Positions 33,998 through 43,580 of a stretch of 64,000 nucleotides of DNA are shown here, piece by piece; within the stretch, counting starts at the first letter, position 1; each line of letters begins with the position of its first letter. Source of the DNA: Marinobacter sp050379415. Its GTDB lineage: Bacteria; Pseudomonadota; Gammaproteobacteria; Pseudomonadales; Oleiphilaceae. The translations under genes were made by a program, and so were the position numbers. The notes under the pieces were generated by a model. It had not been told where the DNA came from, ran no database searches, and was given only the letters and a program-made list of their open reading frames with translations. The stretch is from assembly GCF_050379415.1 (NCBI RefSeq), contig NZ_JBNRLS010000005.1, forward strand, positions 1-64,000. Direction: 5' to 3'.

Positions 33998-36817
33998 TCA
34001 GGCGAAGGATCGGCTTTCGCCGGGGCCTTCCACGTTGCTGACGCAGCGGCCGCACAGGTCGTCGTACTTGGCGTTACGGCCCACGTCTTCGCGGTGGTGC
34101 CAGCAGCGCTCGCACTTGGCATGGGTCGCCGGCGTGACTTTCACCAGCAGGCCCTCATGGCCGGTCTGCTCCGCACTTTCGGCCTCAGCCACCGGCTTGA
34201 CCGTCGCCTCAGAGGTGATGAGTACAAAGCGCAGCTCCTCTCCCAGGTGCTTCAGGTGCTCGGCCAGTTCACCTTCACAGTACAGGGTTACTTCGGCACT
34301 CAGGGAGCCCTTGATCTCGCCGCGGCCACGGGCCTCTTCCAGGCACTTGTTGACCGCCTCTTTCACGCTGTAGATCTCGCGCCAGTAGTCGCGGCCCAGC
34401 TCGAAGTCTTCCGGGAGCTCGGCCAGGCCTTCGTACCAGGTTTCGTAGAATACGGTGTCGCCCCGCTCGCCCGGCAGGTGCTGCCAGATCTCGTCGGCGG
34501 TGAAGCTCAGGATCGGCGCGATCCAGCGCACCAGGGCCTCGGCCACGTGGTAGAGTGCGGTCTGACAGGAGCGCCGTGCCAGGCTGTCGGCCTGGGTGGT
34601 GTACTGGCGGTCCTTGATAATGTCCAGGTAGAAGCCGCCCAGGGTCGCCTCGCAGAAGTTGTAAACCTTCTGGTAGATGCGCAGGAAGGCGTAGTTGCCG
34701 TAGTCCTCGTCCAGCTCCTTCTGCAACTGCAGGGCCTTGTCCACCATCCAGCGATCCAGGGCGATCATGTCCTCCGGCGCCACCATGTGCTGAGCCGGAT
34801 CGAAGCCGTTCAAGTTACTCAGCAGGAAGCGCGCGGTGTTGCGGATACGGCGGTAGCCATCGGCAGTCTGGCGCAGGATGTCCTTGGAGACAGTCATCTC
34901 GCCACTGTAATCGGTGGCAGCCACCCACAGGCGCAGGATATCCGCACCCAGCTCGTTCATGACCTCCTGGGGAGCAATCACGTTGCCCAGAGACTTTGAC
35001 ATCTTGCGGCCCTTGCCATCGACCGTGAAGCCGTGGGTGAGTACCTGCTTATAGGGCGCCACGCCGTTCATGGCGATGGAAGTTTTCAAAGATGACTGGA
35101 ACCAGCCACGGTGCTGGTCGGAGCCTTCCAGGTACATGTCCGCCGGGAACTGACCCAGCTCCTCGCGCACGCGCAGTACCGAGTCGTGGGTCACGCCGGA
35201 ATCGAACCAGACATCCAGGGTATCGAGCACCTTCTCATACTGGTCGGCGTCGCTACCCAGCAGCTCGTTCTGGTCGAGCTCGTACCAGGCATCGATGCCA
35301 CCGGTCTCAACGGCCTGGGCGACCTTCTCGATCAGGCTCTGGGTATCCGGATGCAGTTCCTGGGTCTCCTTGTGGATGAACAGGGTGATCGGCACACCCC
35401 AGGTGCGCTGACGGGAAATACACCAGTCCGGGCTCTGCTCGAACATCGCCTCAATGCGGTTCTGGCCCCAGGCCGGCACCCAGCGCACGCCCTTGATCGC
35501 TTCCAGGGCGTCGGCACGCAGGTTGTGCTTGTCCATGCTGATGAACCACTGGGGCGTGGCCCGGTAAATCAGCGGGGTCTTGGTCCGCCAGCAGTGCGGG
35601 TAGCTGTGGCTGAACTTCTCGGAACGGACCAGCTTGCCTTCCCGCTCCAGGGCAGCGCAGACGGGATCGTCTGCCTTGTAGACGTGCACACCGGCAAATT
35701 CACCAGCGGCTTCGGTGTAGGTGCCATCGGCCTTCACCAGATTCAGGGTGCCAATGCCGTATTCCTTGCCCACCTCGAAGTCTTCCATACCGTGATCCGG
35801 GGCGGTATGTACCGCACCGGTACCGGCATCGGTGGAGACGTGATCGCCCAGGATCACCGGCACCTGCTTGTCGTAGATCGGGTGGTGCAGCTCCAGCTTT
35901 TCCAGGGCGGAACCGGCAACGGTCGCCAGCACCTGGTAATCTTCCACACCCCACCGGGCCATGATGCCTTCGACCATCTCGGTAGCCAGGATCAGCCGCT
36001 CCGGCCCCTGGCCAACATCCACCTGCACCAGGGCATACTCGAGGTCCGCACCCAGGGAGACCGCCTGGTTGGCCGGAATGGTCCAAGGGGTGGTGGTCCA
36101 GATCACCACGGAAACGTCACCCTCACCCTTGTCGGTGCCGAACAGGTCCAGCGCCCGGGCGGGATCCACCGCAGTGAAACGCACATCAATCTGCGTCGAG
36201 GTCTTGTCCTGGTACTCAACCTCCGCCTCTGCCAGTGCGGACTGACCGACCACACTCCAGTAGACGGGTTTGTAACCACGCACCAGGTGACCCTTGGCCA
36301 CGATCTTGCCCAAGGCACGGACAATGCCGGCTTCCACCTTGGGATCCATGGTCAGGTAGGGTTTGTCCCACTCCCCCATCACGCCCAGGCGGATGAAGTC
36401 GGCCTTCTGGCCCTCGATCTGCTTGGTGGCGTAATCCCGGCATGCCTGACGGAAGGTCTTGTAATCCACCTTGACGCCGGCCTTGCCGATTTCCTGCTCC
36501 ACCTTGTGCTCGATGGGCAGACCGTGGCAGTCCCAGCCCGGCACGTAAGGCGCGTCATAGCCCTTGAAGCTGTGAGACTTGACGATCATGTCCTTGAGAA
36601 TCTTGTTGACCGCATGACCGATGTGAATGCTGCCGTTGGCGTAGGGAGGGCCGTCGTGCAGGATGAACTTGTCCCGGCCTTCACGATGCTTGCGCAGGTT
36701 GCCGTAGACATCGAGATCCTGCCAGCGCTTGAGCATGTCCGGCTCGCGCTTGGCCAGGTTACCGCGCATGGGGAAGGCGGTTTCCGGCAGATTCAGGGTA
36801 TGCTTGTAGTCGCTCAT
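33998..36817 (-). CDS. ileS: Isoleucyl-tRNA synthetase
   Basis: This 939-residue class I enzyme charges tRNA-Ile and edits valine. The ATP-binding HIGH motif is in NGSIHIGHAVN (near residue 60) and KMSKS is in GRKMSKSLGN (near residue 605). A C-terminal zinc finger has paired cysteines (CERCW and LCGRC). Length is typical. The gene starts 65 bases after ribF and is followed by lspA. Confidence 0.98.
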   Translation of the reverse strand: MSDYKHTLNLPETAFPMRGNLAKREPDMLKRWQDLDVYGNLRKHREGRDKFILHDGPPYANGSIHIGHAVNKILKDMIVKSHSFKGYDAPYVPGWDCHGLPIEHKVEQEIGKAGVKVDYKTFRQACRDYATKQIEGQKADFIRLGVMGEWDKPYLTMDPKVEAGIVRALGKIVAKGHLVRGYKPVYWSVVGQSALAEAEVEYQDKTSTQIDVRFTAVDPARALDLFGTDKGEGDVSVVIWTTTPWTIPANQAVSLGADLEYALVQVDVGQGPERLILATEMVEGIMARWGVEDYQVLATVAGSALEKLELHHPIYDKQVPVILGDHVSTDAGTGAVHTAPDHGMEDFEVGKEYGIGTLNLVKADGTYTEAAGEFAGVHVYKADDPVCAALEREGKLVRSEKFSHSYPHCWRTKTPLIYRATPQWFISMDKHNLRADALEAIKGVRWVPAWGQNRIEAMFEQSPDWCISRQRTWGVPITLFIHKETQELHPDTQSLIEKVAQAVETGGIDAWYELDQNELLGSDADQYEKVLDTLDVWFDSGVTHDSVLRVREELGQFPADMYLEGSDQHRGWFQSSLKTSIAMNGVAPYKQVLTHGFTVDGKGRKMSKSLGNVIAPQEVMNELGADILRLWVAATDYSGEMTVSKDILRQTADGYRRIRNTARFLLSNLNGFDPAQHMVAPEDMIALDRWMVDKALQLQKELDEDYGNYAFLRIYQKVYNFCEATLGGFYLDIIKDRQYTTQADSLARRSCQTALYHVAEALVRWIAPILSFTADEIWQHLPGERGDTVFYETWYEGLAELPEDFELGRDYWREIYSVKEAVNKCLEEARGRGEIKGSLSAEVTLYCEGELAEHLKHLGEELRFVLITSEATVKPVAEAESAEQTGHEGLLVKVTPATHAKCERCWHHREDVGRNAKYDDLCGRCVSNVEGPGESRSFA

Positions 36818-36882
36818 GGTCTCTGTGCGTACTCTTCTGGTCAGTGTTGGTCAGTAAACTTTTGGGGTTCGCGCCCGTGCTT

Positions 36883-37854
36883 TCAATGCGTGCTGCGAGC
36901 CGAACCGTGGGCCCGGAGCCAGGCCCGGGCGTTGTCCATGTCCCGCGCAATCTGGTCTTTCAGGGCCTCGACGGAATCAAACTTTTCTTCGTCCCGCAGG
37001 CCATGGCGGAAAACGACTTCCAGATGCTGGCCATAAAGTGTGCCAGCAAAGTCAAACAGGTGCACTTCCAGTGATGGCCGTTTGCCGTCGACCGTTGGCC
37101 GGACGCCGATGTTGGCCACGCCATCGTAAACGCTGCCATCGTCGAGCCTCCCGCTGACGACGTACACACCGCGCAAGGCGGGCATTCTATGCAGGAGGAT
37201 GTTGGCAGTGGGCGCACCGATCTGCCGACCCAGTTGGCGCCCGTAGACCACCCGGCCCCGGATGCGATAGGGGTGCCCCAGCAGCACTTCCGCCTTCTCC
37301 AGACCGTTGAAGGTGAGCTGATCCCGGACACCTGTGCTGCTTACCCGTTCTCCCTGCAGGGTCACCGTGCGGGTGTTCTCGACGGTGAATCCCGCGTCCT
37401 GCCCGACTTTCTTCAACAACTCGAAGTCGCCGGCGCGATCGCAGCCAAAACGGAAGTCGTCTCCGACCACCAGGTGGCGAACCCCGAGGCCTTCGATCAG
37501 AACATCCTCGATGAAGCCCATGGCCGAATAACTGCGAAAGGCCTGGTTGAACCGCAGGCACAGGACGATATCGATACCTTCGGCCAACAAGGCTTCGAAC
37601 TTCTGGCGAAACCCCATCAAACGCGGAGGTGCCTCATCGCCCTGGAAAAACTCCCGGGGCTGAGGCTCGAACACCATCACCAATGAAGGCACACCCAGCT
37701 CCCGGGCCTTGCTCCGGACCTGATCGATAATGGTCTTGTGGCCGAGGTGAACACCGTCAAAGTTACCAATGGTTGCCACGCACCCCTGCGCCAGTGGCGA
37801 ATCCGCCCGGCGCGAGAGCAGCTTCAGGTTGGTCAGGCCTCGAATCAGACGCAT
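36883..37854 (-). CDS. ribF: RibF, bifunctional riboflavin kinase / FAD synthetase
   Basis: This enzyme phosphorylates riboflavin to FMN and adenylates it to FAD. The nucleotidyltransferase motif GNFDGVHLGHKTI is at about residues 30-42, and the C-terminal kinase domain contains GAPTANI and the DGVANIGVRPTVDG region. The start at 37854 (MRLIRGLTN) gives 323 residues, near the usual 310-320; a longer frame upstream is rejected. It lies between murJ and ileS, its usual place. Confidence 0.96.
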   Translation of the reverse strand: MRLIRGLTNLKLLSRRADSPLAQGCVATIGNFDGVHLGHKTIIDQVRSKARELGVPSLVMVFEPQPREFFQGDEAPPRLMGFRQKFEALLAEGIDIVLCLRFNQAFRSYSAMGFIEDVLIEGLGVRHLVVGDDFRFGCDRAGDFELLKKVGQDAGFTVENTRTVTLQGERVSSTGVRDQLTFNGLEKAEVLLGHPYRIRGRVVYGRQLGRQIGAPTANILLHRMPALRGVYVVSGRLDDGSVYDGVANIGVRPTVDGKRPSLEVHLFDFAGTLYGQHLEVVFRHGLRDEEKFDSVEALKDQIARDMDNARAWLRAHGSARSTH

Positions 37855-37936
37855 GCAATGCGAACCTTCAGTTGCCAGCTGGCTTTCAATGCCCCCGCGA
37901 CGCAGGAGCACTGGTGAGAAAACGCGCGATTATACC

Positions 37937-39517
37937 TTACCTCTGGCGGAAATGTCTTACCCGGACACCCGCCACCGCCAGCGCGACGAAATACACCCCG
38001 ACGCCGGAACCCACAAGAATGGCCATGTCCCGCGCCCGAACCAGGCCTCCGGCAGCGAGCCAGTCTGCCACCGGCGCCTTGAGCCAGAGGATGACAGCCG
38101 CCAGCGCGGCGTTGGCGAACAGCAGACGCGCCAGGAACACCGGCCAGCCCGGCTGGCTCTGCCAGGCCCCTTCCTTGCGCAGGCCACGCCAGAGCAGGAA
38201 TCCGTTGAGCCAGGCGGACAACGAGGTCGCCAAGGCGAGCCCGGCGTGGGCCAGGGGCACGATCAGCGCCAGGTTGAAGACCATGTTGGCCACCATGGCG
38301 ATCACCCCGATCTTCACCGGTGTGGCGGTGTCTTCCCGGGCGAAGAACCCGGGCGCCAGCACTTTGATCAGCATGAACGCCAGCAGGCCCGCTGAATAGG
38401 CCCGCAGGCTCTGGGCCGACATGGTGACATCCCGGTCGGTCACTTCGCCGTAATGGAACAGGGTGGCGATCAGGGGTTCGGCCAGAAGCGCCAGCGCCAA
38501 CGCTGCGGGTAAACCGATCAGAAGGACTGCCCGTACTGCCCAATCCAGGGTAGCTGCAAACTGGTCCGCGGAGGCGGCGGCGTGCTTGCGCGACAGACTC
38601 GGCAGGATGACGGTAGCAATGGCGATACCGAAAACTCCAAGGGGCAGCTCGGACAACCGATCCGAGTAATAAAGCCAGGAGACGCTGCCGGTCTGCAGGA
38701 AAGAAGCCAGCACGGTATCGAGCAACAGATTGATCTGGCTGACGGAGACACCGAACAGAGCCGGAGCCATCAGTTTGAGAATGCGGCGTACCCCCTCGTG
38801 CCGGTAATCCACTTTCGGGCGAGGCATCAACCCTAGCTGCATCAGGAACGGCAACTGGAAGAACAGCTGCAGGGCACCGGCGATGAATACGCCCCAGGCC
38901 AGCGCCATGACCGGCTCGGACATCACCGGCGACAGCCAGATTGCCGCGCCGATCATCGCCAGGTTCAGGAGAACGGGCGTGAAGGCTGGCACCGCGAAGC
39001 GGTCGTAGCTGTTGAGGATGCCCCCCGCAAAGGCCGTCAACGAAATAAGCAGCAGATAAGGGAAGGTGATGCGAAGCATGTCGCTGGTCAGCGCAAACTT
39101 CACATCGTCGTCAAAGAAGCCGGGAGCAAATATCGCCGTCAGCACCGGCGAACCGAGCATGGCCACCAGAGTGACGCCCAGCAGCACCAGACCCAGGGAG
39201 CCGGCCACGGCATTCACCAGCCGTTTGACTTCGGATATATCCTGATTCTCCCGGTACGATGAAAGCACCGGCACAAATGCCTGGGAGAAAGCCCCTTCAG
39301 CAAAGAGACGCCGCAGGAAATTGGGAATCTTGAACGCAACGAAAAAGGCATCCGCGCCGGCGCCCGCACCGAAGTAACGGGCAATCACCATATCCCGGAC
39401 CAGGCCCAGCACCCGGGACAGCATGGTCATCACCCCGACCACACCGGAGGAACGGAGCAACCCGGGGGCGGTGGACTCAGGAGTTTTGGGGGCAGAGGAA
39501 TCCGGTTCCGACGACAT
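37937..39517 (-). CDS. murJ: MurJ, lipid II flippase
   Basis: This 526-residue inner membrane protein of the MOP superfamily moves lipid II across the membrane for peptidoglycan synthesis. About 14 membrane segments are visible, with the conserved motif LGLVRDMVIARYFGAG near the start and basic residues in the central cavity segments. A short hydrophilic N-terminus precedes the first segment. It is divergent from rpsT, with 278 bases between starts, as in Pseudomonas. Confidence 0.96.
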   Translation of the reverse strand: MSSEPDSSAPKTPESTAPGLLRSSGVVGVMTMLSRVLGLVRDMVIARYFGAGAGADAFFVAFKIPNFLRRLFAEGAFSQAFVPVLSSYRENQDISEVKRLVNAVAGSLGLVLLGVTLVAMLGSPVLTAIFAPGFFDDDVKFALTSDMLRITFPYLLLISLTAFAGGILNSYDRFAVPAFTPVLLNLAMIGAAIWLSPVMSEPVMALAWGVFIAGALQLFFQLPFLMQLGLMPRPKVDYRHEGVRRILKLMAPALFGVSVSQINLLLDTVLASFLQTGSVSWLYYSDRLSELPLGVFGIAIATVILPSLSRKHAAASADQFAATLDWAVRAVLLIGLPAALALALLAEPLIATLFHYGEVTDRDVTMSAQSLRAYSAGLLAFMLIKVLAPGFFAREDTATPVKIGVIAMVANMVFNLALIVPLAHAGLALATSLSAWLNGFLLWRGLRKEGAWQSQPGWPVFLARLLFANAALAAVILWLKAPVADWLAAGGLVRARDMAILVGSGVGVYFVALAVAGVRVRHFRQR

Positions 39518-39652
39518 TCTGGCTCTGATCAGCTAAAGGGCCCATTTATACCGGAAACTACGCACACAGGCGGAACGCCTGTACAGCTCCGGGCAGCGAG
39601 CGGCGAGTTTAGCACAGGGCCGCGGGAACAGCGCATGAAATGGGTTTTAGTC

Positions 39653-39681
39653 TTGACATTCGCGGCGTTCAGCGGCATAGT
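39653..39681 (+). promoter_or_regulatory. Sigma-70 promoter of rpsT
   Basis: TTGACA (39653-39658), a 17-base spacer and CATAGT (39676-39681) lie 115 bases before the rpsT start. This is the strongest sigma-70 match seen in the window. The transcript leader would be about 105 bases long. Confidence 0.75.
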
Positions 39682-39795
39682 TCCGCGTCATTTATTTCGA
39701 CGCGCTGGTTGTTGGCGCGCCTGCGATGTACGAATTCATCATGAATTCACTCGAGTTCATTCAGTAACGAATTTCAGATTTTCAGGAGTTTTACG

Positions 39796-40065
39796 GTGGC
39801 AAATTCCCCGCAAGCCAAAAAGCGCGCTCGTCAGAACGAGAAGAACCGCAAGCACAACGCCAGCCTGCGTTCCATGGCGCGTACCTACATGAAGAAGGTC
39901 CAGTCCAAGATCGAAGCCGGCAACTATGAAGAAGCCCAGGCCGCTTTCCAGCAGGCACAGCCTGTTATGGACAGCATGGTCAACAAAGGCATCTTCGCCA
40001 AGAGCAAGGTAGCCCGTCATAAGGCCCGCCTGAACGCCAAGATCAAGGCCCTGAAGAGCGCGTAA
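39796..40065 (+). CDS. rpsT: Ribosomal protein S20
   Basis: This 89-residue basic protein (ANSPQAKKRARQNEKNRKHN) binds 16S rRNA early in 30S assembly. The start codon is GTG, with AGGAG 7 bases upstream. Enterobacterial rpsT also uses a weak start (TTG), linked there to autoregulation. It is a single-gene transcript with its own promoter and terminator. Confidence 0.98.
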   Translation: MANSPQAKKRARQNEKNRKHNASLRSMARTYMKKVQSKIEAGNYEEAQAAFQQAQPVMDSMVNKGIFAKSKVARHKARLNAKIKALKSA

Positions 40066-40081
40066 GCGTTTTCCGGAGCTG

Positions 40082-40110
40082 AAAAAACCGGCTTTCGAGC
40101 CGGTTTTTTT
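40082..40110. terminator. Bidirectional terminator between rpsT and proB
   Basis: A perfect 12-base stem aaaaaaccggct is closed by a ttcg tetraloop and followed by a T-run. The A-run at the other side gives a T-run on the opposite strand, so it can also end the proB transcript. Confidence 0.93.
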
Positions 40111-40141
40111 GTGCCTGAATCAAAGCCAACAATTGCGAAAA

Positions 40142-41266
40142 TCAGATAACGACCAGGTTATCCCGGTGGATCATCTCCTCATCGGAGATGTAGCCAAGCA
40201 CTTCGGTGATCCGCTGACTGGGGCGGCCGGCAATGGCGCGCGCCTCGTCGGCATCGTAATTCACCAGCCCCCGGGCAATTTCCCGCCCGCTTTCATCGAC
40301 GCAAGACACCATCTCGCCGCGCCGGAACTGGCCACTCACACTCTTCACACCGACCGGCAGAAGGCTGCGCCCCCCCAGGCACAGCACCCGCACGGCACCC
40401 TCATCCAGGGTCAGCTTGCCGCGGGTCTGAAGGTGCCCGGCAATCCACTGCTTGCGCGCGGCCACCCTGCCCTGCTCCGGTAACAGCAAGGTACCAATCA
40501 CATCACCCTGACGCAGACGGGTCATCACGCCTTCGATCCGACCGCCCACAATGACAGTGAAAGCTCCGGAACGGGCCGCCAGCCGCGCCGCCCGGAGCTT
40601 GGTCTGCATGCCACCACGGCCGAGAGCACCAGCACCACCACCGGCCATGGCATCCAGCTCGTGATCACTGGCCTTGCGCTCGGCAACCAGGCTGGCGTCC
40701 GCGTGTTTGCGGGGGTCCTTGTCAAACAGACCGAGCTGGTCGGTGAGAATGATCAGCCCATCCGCCTCAATCAGGTTTGCCACCAGGGCACCGAGAGTGT
40801 CGTTGTCGCCAAAACGGATTTCGTCAGTCACCACGGTGTCGTTCTCGTTGACGATGGGAATGACACCGACATCCAGCAGTGCCCGGAGCGTGCTGCGGCC
40901 GTTCAGGTAACGTTTGCGGTCAGAGAGATCGTCGTGGGTCAGCAATATTTGCGCGGTATGGATATCATGCCGTTTGAACTGGGCTTCCCAGGACTGCACC
41001 AGTCCCATTTGCCCCACCGCGGCGGCAGCCTGCAGTTCGTGCAGCTGGTCCGGGCGTTTTACCCAGCCCAGCCGACTCATGCCTACCGCCACCGCACCGG
41101 AAGAGACAATGACCACCTCCACGCCGTCGGCAATCAGACCGGCAATCTGGTCCACCCAGAGCTCCAGGGCCACCTCATCGAGCCCCTTGCCGTCATTGGT
41201 CAGCAGGGCACTTCCGATCTTGATGACCAGGCGGCGGGCCTGGCGCAACTGGGCACGTTCACTCAT
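40142..41266 (-). CDS. proB: Glutamate 5-kinase
   Basis: This enzyme phosphorylates glutamate in the first step of proline synthesis and is normally feedback-inhibited by proline. The amino acid kinase domain (RRLVIKIGSALLTNDG at the start, IVNENDTVVTDEI near residue 137) is followed by a C-terminal PUA domain (about 280-360). The 374-residue length is normal. It lies 35 bases after obgE on the same strand, the usual gammaproteobacterial order. Confidence 0.97.
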   Translation of the reverse strand: MSERAQLRQARRLVIKIGSALLTNDGKGLDEVALELWVDQIAGLIADGVEVVIVSSGAVAVGMSRLGWVKRPDQLHELQAAAAVGQMGLVQSWEAQFKRHDIHTAQILLTHDDLSDRKRYLNGRSTLRALLDVGVIPIVNENDTVVTDEIRFGDNDTLGALVANLIEADGLIILTDQLGLFDKDPRKHADASLVAERKASDHELDAMAGGGAGALGRGGMQTKLRAARLAARSGAFTVIVGGRIEGVMTRLRQGDVIGTLLLPEQGRVAARKQWIAGHLQTRGKLTLDEGAVRVLCLGGRSLLPVGVKSVSGQFRRGEMVSCVDESGREIARGLVNYDADEARAIAGRPSQRITEVLGYISDEEMIHRDNLVVI

Positions 41267-41301
41267 GATGCGTAGATCAGTCTCTTGATGGTGTTGTCGG
41301 T

Positions 41302-42498
41302 TTATTCCGGTGCATACACGATTTCAACGTCGTAATCGTCGTCGTCAAAATCGTCATCATCATCTTCATCCTGCCTGGCGGCACGCCGCGCGTTGCGATC
41401 TGCCTCGATCTTGGCCCGAGCCTCCTCATCCATCCGCTGACGGCGAGCAGCCTCTTCTTCGGCGAACTCCGGGTTCTCGGCCTCTTCCTGGGCCTGATCC
41501 TCGATCCAGCGCATTACCGCCTGAACCAGGGGCTTGGTGCCCTCACCAGTGATCGCTGAGATCCGGAAAACGGGACCATTCCAGCCAAGCTCGTCAATGA
41601 TGGCCTGGCAATGGGTGTCACGATCCTCTTCCGCGATCATGTCCACCTTGTTCAGCACCAGCCAGCGCGGGCGATTGGCCAGGGTTTCACTGAACTTTTC
41701 CAATTCGTGGGCGATGGCCCGGACCGCATCGGCTGGCGATGAACCGTCATACGGGGCCACATCCACCAGGTGCAGCAACAGGCGGGTTCGCACGAGGTGC
41801 TTCAGGAAGCGGATGCCCAACCCGGCACCTTCTGCCGCCCCTTCGATCAGTCCCGGAATATCCGCGATGACGAAGCTCTGATGGGCTTGAACACTGACCA
41901 CGCCCAGATTCGGCACCAGCGTGGTAAACGGATAATCCGCCACCTTGGGCCTGGCCGCCGAGACCGAGCGGATGAACGTGGACTTGCCGGCATTGGGCAT
42001 ACCGAGCAACCCGACATCGGCCAGCACCTTGAGCTCCAGGCGCAGGTTACGAGCCTCACCTTCCGAACCCTTGGTGGTCTGACGCGGAGCGCGGTTGACC
42101 GAGGACTTGAACCGGGTATTGCCGAGGCCGTGAAAGCCGCCCTGGGCCACTTTCAGTCGCTGACCTTCACAGGTCAGGTCACCCAGAACTTCATGGGTAT
42201 CCATGTCCACAACCGTGGTGCCTACCGGCACCGGCAGCACCATATCCTCACCCTTGGTGCCGGTGCAGTTGCGACCAGCCCCTGGCTCGCCGTTCTGGGC
42301 CTTGTATTTACGCTGGAAACGGTAATCGATCAGAGTGTTCAGTGATCCGTCCGCCTCCAGATAGACGGAGCCACCGTCCCCGCCGTCACCGCCGTCGGGG
42401 CCACCCTTGGGAACGTATTTCTCGCGCCGGAAACTCAGGCAACCGTGCCCGCCCTTGCCGGCCTCCACAATGATGGTGGCTTCATCTACAAATTTCAT
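41302..42498 (-). CDS. obgE: ObgE (CgtA), ribosome-associated GTPase
   Basis: This essential GTPase acts in late 50S assembly and stress responses. The N-terminal Gly-rich Obg fold (MKFVDEATIIVEAGKGG) is followed by the G domain with Walker A GMPNAGKST near residue 166, switch II DIPGLIEGA, and NKVD. The C-terminus is long and very acidic (a run of Asp residues), a variable feature of the family. The start at 42498 fits the family; an ATG two codons upstream is less likely. The protein is 398 residues. Confidence 0.97.
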   Translation of the reverse strand: MKFVDEATIIVEAGKGGHGCLSFRREKYVPKGGPDGGDGGDGGSVYLEADGSLNTLIDYRFQRKYKAQNGEPGAGRNCTGTKGEDMVLPVPVGTTVVDMDTHEVLGDLTCEGQRLKVAQGGFHGLGNTRFKSSVNRAPRQTTKGSEGEARNLRLELKVLADVGLLGMPNAGKSTFIRSVSAARPKVADYPFTTLVPNLGVVSVQAHQSFVIADIPGLIEGAAEGAGLGIRFLKHLVRTRLLLHLVDVAPYDGSSPADAVRAIAHELEKFSETLANRPRWLVLNKVDMIAEEDRDTHCQAIIDELGWNGPVFRISAITGEGTKPLVQAVMRWIEDQAQEEAENPEFAEEEAARRQRMDEEARAKIEADRNARRAARQDEDDDDDFDDDDYDVEIVYAPE

Positions 42499-42528
42499 GA
42501 TCAACCCTTTGCGCGTTGCGCATAAACT

Positions 42529-42565
42529 AAAAAGCCCCGCAGCCTCAAGGAAGCTTTGCGGGGCT
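42529..42565 (-). terminator. Rho-independent terminator of rplU-rpmA
   Basis: On the reverse strand a perfect 9-base stem (agccccgca with its complement) is followed by ttttt. It lies about 75 bases after the rpmA stop and just before obgE, so obgE is probably expressed from readthrough or its own promoter. Confidence 0.85.
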
Positions 42566-42640
42566 CCGGATGGCTCTGACTTCTGACTATATCAGGAAAT
42601 CAGGACCACCCAAGGTTCTGCAGAACCGGATCGCCGCTGC

Positions 42641-42901
42641 TTACGCAGCCGGAACGATGCTCACGAACTTACGACTCTGCGGGCCTTTGGTTTCGAACTT
42701 CACCTGGCCGTCTGCTTTCGCAAACAGGGTGTGGTCCTTGCCAATGCCTACGTTGGAACCAGCGTGGAAACGGGTGCCACGCTGACGAACGATGATGCTG
42801 CCTGCAGATACGGTCTGACCGCCGAAGCGCTTCACACCAAGTCGTTTCGACTCGGAATCGCGACCGTTACGGGTACTACCTGCTGCCTTTTTATGAGCCA
42901 T
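42641..42901 (-). CDS. rpmA: Ribosomal protein L27
   Basis: This 86-residue basic protein starts MAHKKAAGSTRNGRDSESK, the signature of L27, whose N-terminus reaches the peptidyl transferase centre. No cleavable N-terminal extension of the Firmicutes kind is present. It lies 35 bases after rplU. Confidence 0.98.
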   Translation of the reverse strand: MAHKKAAGSTRNGRDSESKRLGVKRFGGQTVSAGSIIVRQRGTRFHAGSNVGIGKDHTLFAKADGQVKFETKGPQSRKFVSIVPAA

Positions 42902-42936
42902 TACCAGCCTCCTTCTCTAGGGGGTAATTCGAGGGC

Positions 42937-43248
42937 TTAGCCCTGGATACCCGTGATCTTGACTTCAGTAAACCACTGACGGTGGCCCTGACGCTTCATG
43001 TGATGCTTACGACGACGGAACTTGATGATCTGAACCTTGTCGTGACGGCCGTGGCTGACCACTTCAGCGGTAACCTTGGCGCCGTCTACTACCGGAGCGC
43101 CAACTTTCACGTTGTCGCCGTCGGCTACCAGCAGAACACGATCGAAATCGACGGTGCCACCGGTTTCAACTTCCAGCTTTTCCAGCTTCAGGGTTTCGCC
43201 TTCCTTTACACGGTGCTGCTTACCACCGCTAACAATAACTGCGTACAT
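42937..43248 (-). CDS. rplU: Ribosomal protein L21
   Basis: This 103-residue 50S protein (MYAVIVSGGKQHRVKEGE) contacts 23S rRNA; the C-terminal basic stretch KFRRRKHHMKRQGHRQ is the RNA-binding part. It is first in rplU-rpmA. A good sigma-70 promoter lies about 110 bases upstream, giving a leader of around 100 bases. Confidence 0.98.
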   Translation of the reverse strand: MYAVIVSGGKQHRVKEGETLKLEKLEVETGGTVDFDRVLLVADGDNVKVGAPVVDGAKVTAEVVSHGRHDKVQIIKFRRRKHHMKRQGHRQWFTEVKITGIQG

Positions 43249-43358
43249 TCACTAGTCTCCGCGATTGACCCATCCCTGCTCTTATCCACCTGGTTCTAAG
43301 GGAAGCGCTCTGGCAACCCTATAGCAGGGAGCGCAGGTTGGGATGAGTTGGGCGCGTG

Positions 43359-43387
43359 ATTGTACGGGAAGATATGAACGGAGGCAA
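43359..43387 (-). promoter_or_regulatory. Sigma-70 promoter of rplU-rpmA
   Basis: On the reverse strand TTGCCT (43382-43387) and TACAAT (43359-43364) are spaced by 17 bases. Transcription would begin near 43352. The rest of the 332-base gap between rplU and ispB holds a repeat pair at 43397-43486. Confidence 0.7.
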
Positions 43388-43396
43388 GTTGAACAT

Positions 43397-43486
43397 GGGG
43401 TCAGATGAAGGCTTTCATCAGACCCCTGAGTCTGGCGCAGGGTTGGGTTGAAAGTGGGGGTCAGAAGAAAGCTTTCTTCTGACCCC
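43397..43486. repeat. Pair of REP-like palindromes
   Basis: Copies lie at 43397-43426 (T/A stem class, A-A mismatch) and 43457-43486 (A/T stem class, perfect palindrome), 60 bases apart. They lie just upstream of the rplU promoter and before ispB, so here the pair is between divergent genes rather than after a stop. Confidence 0.9.
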
Positions 43487-43580
43487 GTCTTAACGTTGAC
43501 ACCATACCCGCCAATACCTAGCATTGCGGCGACCTGCCCGAAATATCAACAGAAACACCAGCAAGGGACCCTCAAGCCCC

